Source: Labrenzia sp. PHM005 (GTDB lineage Bacteria > Pseudomonadota > Alphaproteobacteria > Rhizobiales > Stappiaceae). From it: DNA of 64,000 nucleotides. The stretch is taken from positions 4,583,001 through 4,647,000 of the forward strand of contig NZ_CP041191.1 of assembly GCF_006517275.1 (NCBI RefSeq), in the 5' to 3' direction. The notes under the pieces were generated by a model. The model saw nothing but the letters and a program-made list of their open reading frames with translations, did not search any database and was not told the DNA's origin. The position numbers and the translations under genes were made by a program. Below, in pieces: positions 8,554 through 18,360 of the stretch. The stretch's first letter is position 1. Each line of letters starts with the position of its first letter.

Positions 8554-9877
8554 GCGGCAGCATATCCTTCATGTCTGGGCCGTGGTCGAGGCCTGTCAGA
8601 GCCCGGCGCAGCGGCATGAACAAGCCGCGTCCCTTGCGGCCGGTTTCCGCTTTCAAGGCAGATGTCCAGGCGCCCCAGGTGTCGGATGTGATGTCACCGT
8701 CCGGCAACATTTCTTTTGCCTTGGCGATGAAGTCCTGATCTTCGTCTTCAATTCGGCTTTCGACCGGACCACCGACAATTTGCCAGTAGCCCTTGGCGTC
8801 GGCAACGGTTTCGCAGTTGCCACGGATTGTCAGCCAGAAGGCTTCTCCGCCGCCAATGTCCAGGCCATCCAAACGGTTTTTGACCTGAGCGTAGGACATG
8901 TCATGGACGAGACGGGAATTGAGGCCCTTCAGGTCTTCCGGATCAAATTTCGCTGACGAGCGCGACACGCTGGTCAAATCGAATTTCTCCACCAATGCGT
9001 CCATGGTCGCGACGGCTTCAACGGCCTGGCTCGTTCCAGTCAGGACCGCAAGCGAACAGACGGACATGGCCTCAAAACCGGATTCGCGGAGAGAGCCGAT
9101 TGACAGTGCGCCTTTGCGTTTGGACAGGCCTTCGCCATCTCGCGTGGTCAGAAGATTGTGATGACCAAAAATCGGAGCGGTTGCGCCCAAGGCTTCGAAA
9201 ATCGCGATCTGAACACCGGTGTTCGAGACATGATCTTCGCCGCGAATGATATGGGTTACGCCCATATCGATGTCGTCGACGATCGATGGCAGCGTATAGA
9301 GATAGCTGCCATCGGCTCGGATCAGAACTGGATCGGACATGGAGGCCAGATCGACGGTTTGTTCGCCGCGGCACAGATCCGTCCAGGTGACGTCCGTCCG
9401 TTTGGTCTGAAACGGATTGCCATCATGGTTCGGCAGCACAAAACGCCAGTGCGCTTTGCGCCCCTCCGCTTCAAAAGCCGCCCGTTCTTCTTCGGTCTGC
9501 TTCAAGCCTGCGCGGTCATAGACCGGCGGCCGTCCAAGCGCACGCTGGCGTGAGCGGCGGCGTTCCAGCTCGTCCGGTGTTTCATAGCAAGGATAAAGAA
9601 GGCCGGCGTCTTTCAGCTTCTGCGCAGCTGCATCATAACTTTCAACGCGCGCCGATTGCCGCTCGATCACATCCGGATCAATGCCGAGCCAGCGCAGATC
9701 CACCTCGATGGAGTTGGCATACTCCTGACGCGAGCGTTCCAGGTCCGTGTCGTCAAACCGCAGGATGAACCGCCCGCCCATCTTCTTGGCATAGAGCCAG
9801 TTGTAGAGTGCAGGACGGCTGTTGCCGATGTGAATGTGGCCGGTCGGAGACGGCGCAAAGCGTACAGTTACAGTCAT
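8516..9877 (-). CDS. gltX: glutamyl-tRNA synthetase (short GltX type)
   Basis: Class I synthetase charging tRNA-Glu. From the ATG at 9877 it is 453 residues. The HIGH-like motif is HIHIGNSR (within the first 20 residues) and the KMSKS equivalent is LSKRKG, as in the second GluRS copy of many alphaproteobacteria. FAPSPTG and [11 protein letters not shown] are family blocks. An upstream start at 9919 would add 14 residues not typical of the family. Many alphaproteobacteria have two gltX genes, one of which acts mainly on tRNA-Gln with an amidotransferase; which copy this is cannot be settled here. Confidence 0.94.
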   Translation of the reverse strand: MTVTVRFAPSPTGHIHIGNSRPALYNWLYAKKMGGRFILRFDDTDLERSRQEYANSIEVDLRWLGIDPDVIERQSARVESYDAAAQKLKDAGLLYPCYETPDELERRRSRQRALGRPPVYDRAGLKQTEEERAAFEAEGRKAHWRFVLPNHDGNPFQTKRTDVTWTDLCRGEQTVDLASMSDPVLIRADGSYLYTLPSIVDDIDMGVTHIIRGEDHVSNTGVQIAIFEALGATAPIFGHHNLLTTRDGEGLSKRKGALSIGSLRESGFEAMSVCSLAVLTGTSQAVEAVATMDALVEKFDLTSVSRSSAKFDPEDLKGLNSRLVHDMSYAQVKNRLDGLDIGGGEAFWLTIRGNCETVADAKGYWQIVGGPVESRIEDEDQDFIAKAKEMLPDGDITSDTWGAWTSALKAETGRKGRGLFMPLRRALTGLDHGPDMKDMLPLIGRQKILDRLP

Positions 9878-9976
9878 GCGCTTCAGGTACCTGCGTCCTT
9901 TGTGCTCTGCAAGCCCCAATAGCGATTTTACCCCGCCGGAGCCGCCGGTATTTTTGAAATTATCCTTGTCAGGCAG

Positions 9977-11182
9977 CTATCGTTCGCGAAGCTTGCGTCC
10001 TGCCGCCGTAAGTACAGCTGTCATCAGCGCACAGTATCCGGCCATGGCCAGGAGCTGATGATCAAAATTGATCTCTGCATCAATCAAGACACCAACCAGA
10101 CCCGGCCCGGCAGCAGAGGCAAACACCATCAAGGCAAAAGACACGGAGCGGATCGCGCCAATATGGCGGCTGCCATACAGCTCCGGCCACAACGACCCCA
10201 TCAAAGCTGCGGTAAAGCCACTGCTGATCCCAAGCAAAGTCATGAAGACAAAGGCAATCGGGGCAGCGGGGGCAAGCGCCAGGACAAGACACCCTGTGCA
10301 CAGAGGCACCAACATCACCGGAACCAGGCTTTTGGCAGAATACCGGTCGATCAACGGCCCAAGCGTGAGGGATGTCACGATGGCCGCAGCCGCCATCGCC
10401 ACAAAGGCGGAGGCAAAGAGTTCCAGCGGCCAACCGCGTAATTCGGTCAGGTAGACCTGATTGAAAAGGATCGCTGTCCCAATGAACGGCGGTGCCAATA
10501 CGCCGGCCACAATGACCCAGAACATTGGATCCCGGAGAGCCTCGCCCCGCGTCCATTGACGCCCTTCGGCATGTCCATTGGCCACCTCATCTGACTGCGG
10601 CGTGCGTTCACGCGCAAAAAGCAGGCCTATCACCGGCAGCGCGGCAAACACCATTATCGCAGCGGCAACCGCCCAACTGGTCCGCCAGCCGACGGCAGAC
10701 GACAGAACAACGAAACTTGCCGGCAACAAGCTTTCGGCCACCGGAAACCCCATCTGCGAGACAGAGACTGCCCGTCCTCGCTGCGCCGAGTACCAACGGC
10801 CCATGGCGGTCATGGAGACATGCGTCATCATCCCCTGCCCGGATAACCTGAGGCCGAAGATGACAACAAACAGCATGAAAACCGAATTCACCACGGACAT
10901 AGACAGGCAGAAGATGCCAAGCGACAGGCAAGTAGCAACTGCGACCAAGCGGACCGGAAACACATCGACGCTGCGCCCGACCCACGGCAGCGACAGCGCA
11001 CTGCCAAGGGTTGCCAGCATATAAAGCAGGCCAAAGTCACCGTGGCTCAGGCCAAATTCTTGGCGCAGATGGCCGGACGACAGCGAAATGTAAAACGTTT
11101 GCCCGAAACCGGAAAAGCCAGTCAGCAGAAAGCCGCCCGCCAGCCAGCGGGAGTTGGCCCGCAGAAACGTCAAATAAGTCAT
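9977..11182 (-). CDS. major facilitator superfamily transporter
   Basis: A 401-residue polytopic inner-membrane protein with about twelve hydrophobic helices in two halves. The MFS loop signature is recognisable as LPWVGRSVD between helices 2 and 3, and a charged central loop (RERTPQSDEVANGHAEGRQ) separates the halves. Its substrate cannot be predicted. It begins 24 bp after nadE on the same strand and probably shares its transcript; gltX follows 99 bp later. Confidence 0.88.
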   Translation of the reverse strand: MTYLTFLRANSRWLAGGFLLTGFSGFGQTFYISLSSGHLRQEFGLSHGDFGLLYMLATLGSALSLPWVGRSVDVFPVRLVAVATCLSLGIFCLSMSVVNSVFMLFVVIFGLRLSGQGMMTHVSMTAMGRWYSAQRGRAVSVSQMGFPVAESLLPASFVVLSSAVGWRTSWAVAAAIMVFAALPVIGLLFARERTPQSDEVANGHAEGRQWTRGEALRDPMFWVIVAGVLAPPFIGTAILFNQVYLTELRGWPLELFASAFVAMAAAAIVTSLTLGPLIDRYSAKSLVPVMLVPLCTGCLVLALAPAAPIAFVFMTLLGISSGFTAALMGSLWPELYGSRHIGAIRSVSFALMVFASAAGPGLVGVLIDAEINFDHQLLAMAGYCALMTAVLTAAGRKLRER

Positions 11183-11206
11183 GTGTCTCCGCAGGTTTGA
11201 AAAGAA

Positions 11207-12874
11207 TTAGGACCGGTCCCGGAAGCGGTTGGTGATCGGATAGCGGCGGTCACGGCCGAAATTGCGCTCAGTGATTTTGACACCTGGAGGCGCCTGTCTG
11301 CGTTTATATTCAGCAATATAGAGCAGATGCTCAATGCGATGGATGAGCGCCCGGTCATGGCCGCGTGCCTCAATGTCACTGACAGCCATTTCCCGTTCGA
11401 CCAGGCATGAGAGGATGTCATCCAAAACATCGTAGGGCGGTAGAGAATCCTGGTCGGTCTGATTTTCCCGAAGCTCAGCTGTCGGCACCTTGGTGATGAT
11501 GTTGGACGGGATCACCTCACCTTCCGGCCCAAGCAGACCGGACGGCTTATTGGCATTGCGCCAAGCCGCCAGGTGGTAAACTTGTGTCTTATACAGGTCC
11601 TTTATCGGGTTGTAGCCGCCGTTCATGTCGCCATAGAGGGTAGCGTATCCGACCGACATCTCCGACTTGTTGCCCGTAGTCATCACCATGTGGCCGAACT
11701 TGTTGGACACCGCCATCAAAATGACGCCGCGAGCCCGGGATTGAAGGTTTTCTTCGGTGACGCCTGATTCCGTGCCTTCAAACAGCCCGCTCAGCGCAGC
11801 TGAAAATCCTTCGACCGGATCAGCAATCGGCACCGTGTCGTAGCGCAAACCAAGCGCGTTCGCGCATTCGGCCGCATCCTTGATGCTTTCCTCTGCCGTA
11901 TAACGATAGGGCAGCATAATGCTGTGTACCTTATCGGCGCCCAGAGCATCTACGGCCATGGCAGCACAGATCGCTGAATCAATCCCGCCGGATAGCCCCA
12001 GCACGACCCCCGGAAACCCGTTTTTGGTCACATAGTCGCCGAGCCCCATGACACAGGCGCGCCAGTTGGCTTCATCAAGATCCGGCAGTTTGGCGACCGG
12101 TCCGCCGGTACAGACCCAGGTTTCCCCTTCGCGCTTCCAGTCAGATATTCCAAGTGCCGTCTCGAATTGCGGCATCTGGAAAGCCAGGCTGCGATCTGCC
12201 TGAAGCGCGAAGGAGCCACCATCAAACACCAGCTCATCCTGCCCGCCCAGCTGATTACAATAGACCAGCGGCAAACCGGTCTGAACAACTCGGGAAACAA
12301 CCACCTGCAGCCGTTCCTCGGCCCGGTTTTCCCAGTAAGGCGACCCATTGGGCACCAGAAGGATTTCCGCCCCGGTTTCCTCCAGGCACTCGCAAACTTC
12401 GTCGTTCCAAATGTCCTCACAGATCGGGATCCCGATCCTGACGCCTCTGAAATCCACTGGTCCCGGCAAGGGCCCCGCCTTGAAAACCCGTTTTTCGTCA
12501 AAGACGCCGTAATTGGGCAGATCGCTTTTGTAGCGCACGGCTTTGACATTGCCGCCATCCAGCAGCAGCAGAGCGTTGTGGAGATCACCGGCATCCGATA
12601 GCCAAGGTGTTCCAAGGAGAACCGCAGGGCCACCGTCGGCTGTCTCTTCTGCGAGCACCTTAGCCGTTTCCATGCATTCCCGCACAAAGGCTGGTTTCAG
12701 TACCAAGTCTTCGGGAGGATAACCTGCCAGCATCAGCTCGGATGCCAGCAACAAGTCCGCGTTTTGGGCTGCGGCCTCGGCACGGGCCTCACGAACGAGC
12801 GCTGCATTGCCCTTAACGTCACCGACAGTTGGATTAAGCTGGGCAACGGCAAGACGGAAAGAATCGATGGTCAT
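11207..12874 (-). CDS. nadE: glutamine-dependent NAD+ synthetase
   Basis: Final step of NAD biosynthesis: amidation of deamido-NAD with glutamine and ATP. The 555-residue protein (ATG at 12874; an in-frame start at 12934 adds a non-conserved leader) has an N-terminal nitrilase-type glutaminase domain with the triad Glu46 (ASELML), Lys116 (YKSDLPNYGVFDE) and Cys152 (PICEDIW). The C-terminal ATP-pyrophosphatase domain contains GLSGGIDSA and TTGNKSEMSVGY. Residue positions are counted from the translation; catalytic roles are from the family. The MFS gene follows 24 bp downstream. Confidence 0.96.
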   Translation of the reverse strand: MTIDSFRLAVAQLNPTVGDVKGNAALVREARAEAAAQNADLLLASELMLAGYPPEDLVLKPAFVRECMETAKVLAEETADGGPAVLLGTPWLSDAGDLHNALLLLDGGNVKAVRYKSDLPNYGVFDEKRVFKAGPLPGPVDFRGVRIGIPICEDIWNDEVCECLEETGAEILLVPNGSPYWENRAEERLQVVVSRVVQTGLPLVYCNQLGGQDELVFDGGSFALQADRSLAFQMPQFETALGISDWKREGETWVCTGGPVAKLPDLDEANWRACVMGLGDYVTKNGFPGVVLGLSGGIDSAICAAMAVDALGADKVHSIMLPYRYTAEESIKDAAECANALGLRYDTVPIADPVEGFSAALSGLFEGTESGVTEENLQSRARGVILMAVSNKFGHMVMTTGNKSEMSVGYATLYGDMNGGYNPIKDLYKTQVYHLAAWRNANKPSGLLGPEGEVIPSNIITKVPTAELRENQTDQDSLPPYDVLDDILSCLVEREMAVSDIEARGHDRALIHRIEHLLYIAEYKRRQAPPGVKITERNFGRDRRYPITNRFRDRS

Positions 12875-12971
12875 GAATCTCGAACCGGAAAATGAAGAGG
12901 CTCGAGATGTACCTGCATGGTTTAAGCCTTGCAATCATGCAATTGCCGAAACCAGTTCACATTACTGGGCT

Positions 12972-13523
12972 TTAAAGAAGTGCGAGCGAAGCTTCTTCGC
13001 GATCAGGTTCCAGCTCCGGAGTCATTTTGGTCAGGTCCACCTTGTCTCCGGTCGACCGTATTGGCTCGCCTTGCAAGGAGATCCCTTTGCAGCGGCCCTG
13101 CATTTCCTGACGTTGCAGAACATCACCGATGTGCTTGTAAAGGATCGCTGGTGACACAGGTTTGGCAATAAACCCATGAATACCAATATTCAGTGCTTCC
13201 AGAATAACCGGCCGGCGGGCATGCGCAGTGATGACAAGGACGGGTGTTGTATTGACGATTGGATCCGGATCGCGGCGCAGGATCTTAAGGAAATCGGCTC
13301 CGCCAAATAGGTTCATGACCCAGTCGCATAAGACAATGTCGGGCTTGCGGTCGACCACAAGTTCAAGGGCCTCCGCACCTTCCGTTGCCTCAAAAACCGT
13401 GCGTACACCAAAACCGGTCACCACTGATCGGATAATAGTGCGCATGTGCGGATTATCCTCCACAATCAGGCACGAAATATTCGAAAGGTCCCACGGTCCC
13501 CGCACGCTCGTCATATCCCCCAC
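12972..13523 (-). CDS. single-domain response regulator with C-terminal extension
   Basis: A 183-residue protein whose first 130 residues are a receiver domain: acidic pair in CLIVEDNPHM, phospho-acceptor Asp in IVLCDWVMNLFGG, Thr in LVITAH and Lys in FIAKPVSP. The remaining 50 residues are not a recognised output domain. No kinase gene is adjacent. Start uncertain: GTG at 13523 or ATG at 13514, the latter only a few bases from a GGGGGA. It lies downstream of the DAHP synthase terminator on the same strand, so it has its own promoter. Confidence 0.88.
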   Translation of the reverse strand: MGDMTSVRGPWDLSNISCLIVEDNPHMRTIIRSVVTGFGVRTVFEATEGAEALELVVDRKPDIVLCDWVMNLFGGADFLKILRRDPDPIVNTTPVLVITAHARRPVILEALNIGIHGFIAKPVSPAILYKHIGDVLQRQEMQGRCKGISLQGEPIRSTGDKVDLTKMTPELEPDREEASLALL

Positions 13524-13609
13524 ACTGCGTGTTCCACCTACGCAGTTGATATGACGGTAGAGCGTTAACCCCCTCTTACCGCAACGTCAAAATTGACAAT
13601 TTTATGCAT

Positions 13610-13641
13610 AAAAAAAACAGGGGTGGCTAATACCACCCCTG
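13610..13641 (-). terminator. Rho-independent terminator of the DAHP synthase gene
   Basis: CAGGGGTGG (13618-13626) pairs perfectly with CCACCCCTG (13633-13641) across a six-base loop. On the minus strand the stem is followed by eight T (13617-13610). It sits 30 bp after the stop of the DAHP synthase gene. Confidence 0.95.
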
Positions 13642-13670
13642 ATTTCTGTCAAACGCGCTAAACGGCTGGT

Positions 13671-15053
13671 TTATGCACTGGCAACCAGTGGTTCACTCTG
13701 CTTGCCGTCTTTTTCCTTTTTGAGGTTTTCGGCAATCAGGAATGCCAGCTCGAGCGCCTGATCCGCATTGAGGCGCGGATCACAATGGGTGTGGTACCGG
13801 TCACCGAGTTGCTCTTCAGTCAATGCACGGGCACCACCGGTGCATTCGGTCACATTCCGACCAGTCATTTCCACATGAACACCGCCGGCATGTGTGCCTT
13901 CGGCCCGGTGAACCGCGAAGAAGGCTTCCACTTCTTTCAGGATCCGATCGAATGGGCGGGTCTTGTAGCCGCCTGCGGAAATCGTGTTGCCATGCATCGG
14001 GTCACAGGACCAGACCACCGACTTGCCTTCCCGCTCCACAGCACGGACCAGCTGCGGCAGATGATCAAACACCTTGTCCGCACCGAAACGGGCGATCAGG
14101 GTCAAACGTCCCGGTTCGTTGTCCGGGTTCAGGATGTCGATCAATTCCAAAAGACCATCCGGGCTCAAAGACGGACCGCACTTCAGGCCGATCGGGTTCT
14201 GAATGCCGCGGAAGAACTCCACATGAGCGTGGTCCGGCTGACGGGTCCGGTCACCGATCCAAAGCATATGGCCAGAGGTGGCATACCACTCACCAGATGT
14301 GGAATCGACGCGGGTCAAGGCTTCTTCATAACCGAGCAGCAGCGCTTCGTGGCTGGTGAAGAAATCGGTCGAGCGGATCTGCGGAACACTGTCGCTGTTG
14401 ATGCCACAGGCGCGCATGAAAGCAAGTGACTCGCTGATGCGGTCGGCCAATTCTTTGTAACGATGGCCTTGCGGGCTGTCGGAGATAAATCCGAGCATCC
14501 ACTGGTGCACCTGGTCCAAATTGGCAAACCCGCCCTGTGCAAACGCGCGCAGGAGGTTCAAGGTTGCTGCAGATTGGCGGTAGGCCATCGACATACGCTT
14601 CGGATCCGGGATCCGGCTTTCCGGAGTGAAGTTGATGTCATTGATGATGTCGCCACGGTAGCTCGGCAGCTCGACATCATCCTTCTTCTCAATATTCGAC
14701 GAGCGCGGCTTGGCAAACTGGCCTGCAATTCGGCCGACCTTCACCACCGGCTGGCTGGCAGCATAGGTCAGGACAACCGACATCTGCAGGAAGACACGGA
14801 AGAAATCACGGATGTGATCCGGATGGTGCTCTGCAAAGCTCTCGGCGCAATCGCCGCCCTGAAGCAGGAAACCTTTGCCATTGGCGACGTCGGCCAGCTG
14901 ATTTTTCAGCGCGCGCGCCTCACCTGCAAATACCAGCGGCGGATATGTCGACAGGCGATGCTCTACATCCGCCAATGCCTCCTGATCCGGATATTCCGGC
15001 ACCTGCAGGATCGGCATTGATCTCCAGCTATCCGGGCTCCACTTGTCCGCCAT
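13671..15053 (-). CDS. class II 3-deoxy-7-phosphoheptulonate synthase
   Basis: First enzyme of the shikimate pathway, condensing phosphoenolpyruvate and erythrose 4-phosphate. The 460-residue length and blocks [10 protein letters not shown] near the N-terminus, [12 protein letters not shown] (metal-binding Cys region), [25 protein letters not shown] and the late [15 protein letters not shown] are diagnostic of the plant-like class II family. GAGGAG lies eight bases before the ATG. It is monocistronic with a strong terminator. Allosteric behaviour cannot be read from the sequence. Confidence 0.96.
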   Translation of the reverse strand: MADKWSPDSWRSMPILQVPEYPDQEALADVEHRLSTYPPLVFAGEARALKNQLADVANGKGFLLQGGDCAESFAEHHPDHIRDFFRVFLQMSVVLTYAASQPVVKVGRIAGQFAKPRSSNIEKKDDVELPSYRGDIINDINFTPESRIPDPKRMSMAYRQSAATLNLLRAFAQGGFANLDQVHQWMLGFISDSPQGHRYKELADRISESLAFMRACGINSDSVPQIRSTDFFTSHEALLLGYEEALTRVDSTSGEWYATSGHMLWIGDRTRQPDHAHVEFFRGIQNPIGLKCGPSLSPDGLLELIDILNPDNEPGRLTLIARFGADKVFDHLPQLVRAVEREGKSVVWSCDPMHGNTISAGGYKTRPFDRILKEVEAFFAVHRAEGTHAGGVHVEMTGRNVTECTGGARALTEEQLGDRYHTHCDPRLNADQALELAFLIAENLKKEKDGKQSEPLVASA

Positions 15054-15324
15054 ACTTCCAACTCCTCAGTGGACCACTTGTTCGAATTGAACTTTTTCAA
15101 TGTGGTCCGAGACATTTTCATTCGTTTTAGCTTGCTCAAACACAGCAAACGTGCGGCCTTATACACTCCGATGCGGGTGAATGCCACAGGGGAAACACCC
15201 AAAATCCCGGCCGCATTGAGAAAGGTTTTCCGTGTCACACAAAACCCACGGCCAATTGAGACGGATCATGGTTGCTCTGACCCAGTCCGGCTAGGCTTTT
15301 CACAGCCAGCCAAGGACGCCAGCC

Positions 15325-16059
15325 ATGCCAAACCTACCGCTTGAACACAGTCACCGGCCGGACGACATCGCCGCACGTCTCGAACGCGGACCGGATGCCA
15401 GCTACCTGCGGGACTGGGTCTATGGCGGCATCGATGGCGCGGTCACCACCTTTGCCATCGTAGCCGGATCCGTCGGCGCAGGGCTTTCGGCCAAAATCAT
15501 CCTCATCCTGGGCGTAGCCAACCTGCTTGCCGACGGCTTTTCCATGGCCGCGGCCAATTATAGCGGCTCAAAATCCGAAAACGAAGAATTTCAACGGCTG
15601 CGCGCGATTGAAGAAAAACACATTTCCGTCGCGCCTGAAGGGGAACGCGAAGAAATCCGGCAGATTTTAAAAGCCAAGGGTTTCGACGGAGACGACCTTG
15701 AAGAGATGGTTCGTTTGGTGACCTCCAACCGGAGCACTTGGATCGAAACCATGTTGCTCGCTGAATATGGGATATCCGACGGTGGGCGCGCACCGCTGAA
15801 AGCGGCGCTTTATACCTTTGCAGCCTTTGTTCTATTTGGCGCCCTGCCCTTGCTGCCGTTCCTGGCGTCCCTTCCGGCGAGCGCGGCCACAGCCTCAATT
15901 CTGACAGCCTCAGCCTTTTTTGCCATCGGCTCCTTGCGGGCCCGCTGGTCCCAGCGGAACTGGATCTCCTGCGGCCTGGAAACCACAGCCATCGGCATGG
16001 TGGCAGCTGCCATCGCCTATCTCGCCGGCCACGGTTTACAGCAGTTGTTCGGGGGGTGA
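15325..16059 (+). CDS. VIT1/CCC1-family metal transporter
   Basis: A 244-residue inner-membrane protein of the VIT family (Fe2+/Mn2+ transport in characterised members). The N-terminal helices carry VYGGIDGAVTTFAIVAGS and GVANLLADGFSMAAANY, the conserved TM1-TM2 blocks. A long charged cytosolic loop (NEEFQRLRAIEEKHI...EEIRQIL) follows, resembling the metal-binding hairpin, and two or three C-terminal helices close the protein. It ends 4 bp from the convergent gene at 16064. Metal specificity is unknown. Confidence 0.9.
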   Translation: MPNLPLEHSHRPDDIAARLERGPDASYLRDWVYGGIDGAVTTFAIVAGSVGAGLSAKIILILGVANLLADGFSMAAANYSGSKSENEEFQRLRAIEEKHISVAPEGEREEIRQILKAKGFDGDDLEEMVRLVTSNRSTWIETMLLAEYGISDGGRAPLKAALYTFAAFVLFGALPLLPFLASLPASAATASILTASAFFAIGSLRARWSQRNWISCGLETTAIGMVAAAIAYLAGHGLQQLFGG

Positions 16060-16063
16060 GCTA

Positions 16064-16654
16064 TCAGACACGAATGTAGGTCAGATCCAAACTTTTTAGT
16101 TTTTCGTCAATCATCTCAAGGACATCTGAGGCAATCTCGACAGCCCTAGGATAAAGCGGCTTTTCGCGATCCTGCAGCACAGGCACATGCCAACCATCCG
16201 TGGTGTCCAGAAAATGTAAGATCCCCTCTTCGCCCCAAATCTGGTGATAGCCAGCCAGCACGCAGTCCAGATAACTTTGCAAGATCGGGTGCTGGGCGCA
16301 GCCCCAGCGTTCGTTTTCCGGAGTTGCTTTGAAGAGGAACAAATCCTCCGGCCCTGGTTTTTGCTCCGCCTCACAGCGGAACGAACCCGCGATCTCGCTG
16401 ATTTTTTCGTAGCGGCTTTCCCGCTTCTCAAGCGCATCCAGCCGTGTCTTTTGCTCCCGGGTCATGACACCCCAGATTTCCGCATCCGGATCCTGGCGCA
16501 CACTGAGCGCACAGCGTCCCTGCCCGTTTTCCCAAACACCGCAGACCCGCCATTCCCGGACCCAGCCTTTGAGGCGTCCCGGCACCAGCTCGGCAGCCTC
16601 GGGGACTGTTGACGCATTGACGAGAGACCCATAACCAAAATATGTGATCATCAT
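16064..16654 (-). CDS. gamma-glutamylcyclotransferase-like (AIG2/GGCT fold) protein
   Basis: A 196-residue protein starting YFGYGSLVN, the substrate-binding loop of the GGCT fold, then GRLKGWVREWRV. A Glu in LEKRESRYEK is in the position of the catalytic acid. The family includes enzymes releasing 5-oxoproline from gamma-glutamyl compounds, but several subfamilies have other or unknown substrates. The region from 120 to the end is less typical. It is divergent from the class V aminotransferase gene 52 bp away. Confidence 0.8.
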   Translation of the reverse strand: MMITYFGYGSLVNASTVPEAAELVPGRLKGWVREWRVCGVWENGQGRCALSVRQDPDAEIWGVMTREQKTRLDALEKRESRYEKISEIAGSFRCEAEQKPGPEDLFLFKATPENERWGCAQHPILQSYLDCVLAGYHQIWGEEGILHFLDTTDGWHVPVLQDREKPLYPRAVEIASDVLEMIDEKLKSLDLTYIRV

Positions 16655-16706
16655 CTCTTTCTTATTCCATCCATTTCACCGCGCTCTTTAACCGGAAAGG
16701 TATCTC

Positions 16707-17903
16707 ATGATCGTCCCGTCCTTATCACAAAACGATATTGACCTGATGCGTGCGGATACGCCCGGAGTAAACAAACTTATCCACTTTAACAATGCCGGCA
16801 CGGGGCTTGCCCTGGCGCCTGTATTGGATGCCGTCAAAAAACACCTCGATCTAGAAGCAACGCTTGGCGGCTATGAAGCCGCTCATGCGGCCTCAGCCGA
16901 CTACAATTCATTTTACACATCCATAGCGGCCCTCATCGGATCGACTCCGGCGGAAATCGCCTATGTCGAGAATGCCACCCGGGCCTGGGACATGGCCTTT
17001 TACGGCATCGATTTCCGCGAAGGCGACCGGGTGATCACCGGCCGGGCCGAATATGTCTCCAATTATGTCGCACTCTTGCAAATGAAGCGGCGCAAGGGCA
17101 TCGAAATCGACCTGATTGACGACGACGAGACCGGCCAGATCGACACAAAAGCCCTTGAAGCAGCAATCACGCCCAAAACCCGGCTGATCGCTCTCACCCA
17201 CATCCCAACTTTTTCCGGCCTGATCAACCCCGCCGAAGAGGTTGGGGCAATTGCCGCGAAACACAAGTTGCTCTACCTGCTGGACGCCTGCCAGTCCGCC
17301 GGTCAAATTCCGTTTAATGTCAACGATATAGGCTGTCACATGTTGTCAGGAACAGGCAGAAAATATCTGCGTGGTCCGCGCGGCACCGGGTTTTTATATG
17401 TCAGTGATGCTGTTCTCGATCAAATCGAACCGCCGTTCGTTGATCTGCAAGCGTCTGAATGGCTCGATGAAAACACTTACCGGCTGGCTCCGCATGCTAA
17501 ACGGTTCGAAACCTGGGAAAGGTTCGTTGCCGGTCAAATCGGCCTCGGTGTTGCCACCAGCTATGCTATCGGATTTGGCATGGAGCGGATCGGAGCGCGG
17601 ATTTGCGCCCTCGGCGCACAAATGCGGACCGAACTCGCTACCCTGCCTGGGGTCTCCATACACGATAAGGGACAACGAAAAGGCGGTATCGTCACTTTCA
17701 CTGTCGATGGAGAAACGCCTGACACGACCAAAGCCAGGCTTGCAAAACATCAAATCAATGTCTCAACCAGCCAGGCCAGCTCCGCCCGGATCGATCTCCC
17801 GTTGCGCGACTTGGATGCGGTCGTCCGCGCCTCGCTCCACGCTTTTAATACAGAGGACGAAATCGAGTTGTTTGTGAGAACCCTTGCCAGCAAAGCTATT
17901 TAG
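16707..17903 (+). CDS. class V aminotransferase / cysteine-desulfurase-like PLP enzyme
   Basis: A 398-residue fold-type I PLP enzyme. The start of the domain reads IHFNNAGTGLA, PLP-phosphate contacts fit ENATRAW, the Asp that pairs with the pyridine nitrogen is in YLLDACQSAGQ, and the Schiff-base lysine is Lys219 in SGTGRKYLRGPRG. The RGPRGTGFLY block recalls isopenicillin-N-epimerase-like and EgtE-like members rather than NifS/IscS. No cysteine in the desulfurase position is obvious. The reaction cannot be assigned. Confidence 0.88.
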   Translation: MIVPSLSQNDIDLMRADTPGVNKLIHFNNAGTGLALAPVLDAVKKHLDLEATLGGYEAAHAASADYNSFYTSIAALIGSTPAEIAYVENATRAWDMAFYGIDFREGDRVITGRAEYVSNYVALLQMKRRKGIEIDLIDDDETGQIDTKALEAAITPKTRLIALTHIPTFSGLINPAEEVGAIAAKHKLLYLLDACQSAGQIPFNVNDIGCHMLSGTGRKYLRGPRGTGFLYVSDAVLDQIEPPFVDLQASEWLDENTYRLAPHAKRFETWERFVAGQIGLGVATSYAIGFGMERIGARICALGAQMRTELATLPGVSIHDKGQRKGGIVTFTVDGETPDTTKARLAKHQINVSTSQASSARIDLPLRDLDAVVRASLHAFNTEDEIELFVRTLASKAI

Positions 17904-18360
17904 TTAGAGGCTTCTGAGCACTTGGGAAACACTCACGCCCTCTGGGCAAGCCTTAGATATGCGTCACGTTCCGAATAAATTGGACATGGCGGACTAGCAG
18001 ATGGTTTACCGTCAAGGAAACTCTCCGCCCAATCGACTAACAGATGCAACTTTCCGTTACCGAGACAAATATTTTCTTAACCTCACTTAACTGCCATTAA
18101 TACCTTCGGTGTTTTTGTCAATAAAGAAATGTTTTTTACACAGCTCGCAAACTCAGCAGTTATCACCACTTCAAATTAACACTTTCCAGACTACGATATG
18201 CCCCATATTAGATCTTGCGGCATACCCGCCAAGCCTTGCATCAAAGAGAGCAAAGGTTTCAACCTTGGGTATAACGGCAGATTGTTTAGACTAGGTGTTT
18301 TAGTTGCCCCTGCGTTCTTGGGCCTCCGGTGACTGCTGACCGATTTGGAAAGACGAAACT
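17904..18360. other. non-coding gap upstream of the GGDEF gene
   Basis: 457 bp, A+T-rich, between two plus-strand genes. I see no conserved ORF, tRNA or clean terminator. The last 200 bases presumably hold the promoter of the GTG-started cyclase gene; I could not choose one. Confidence 0.45.
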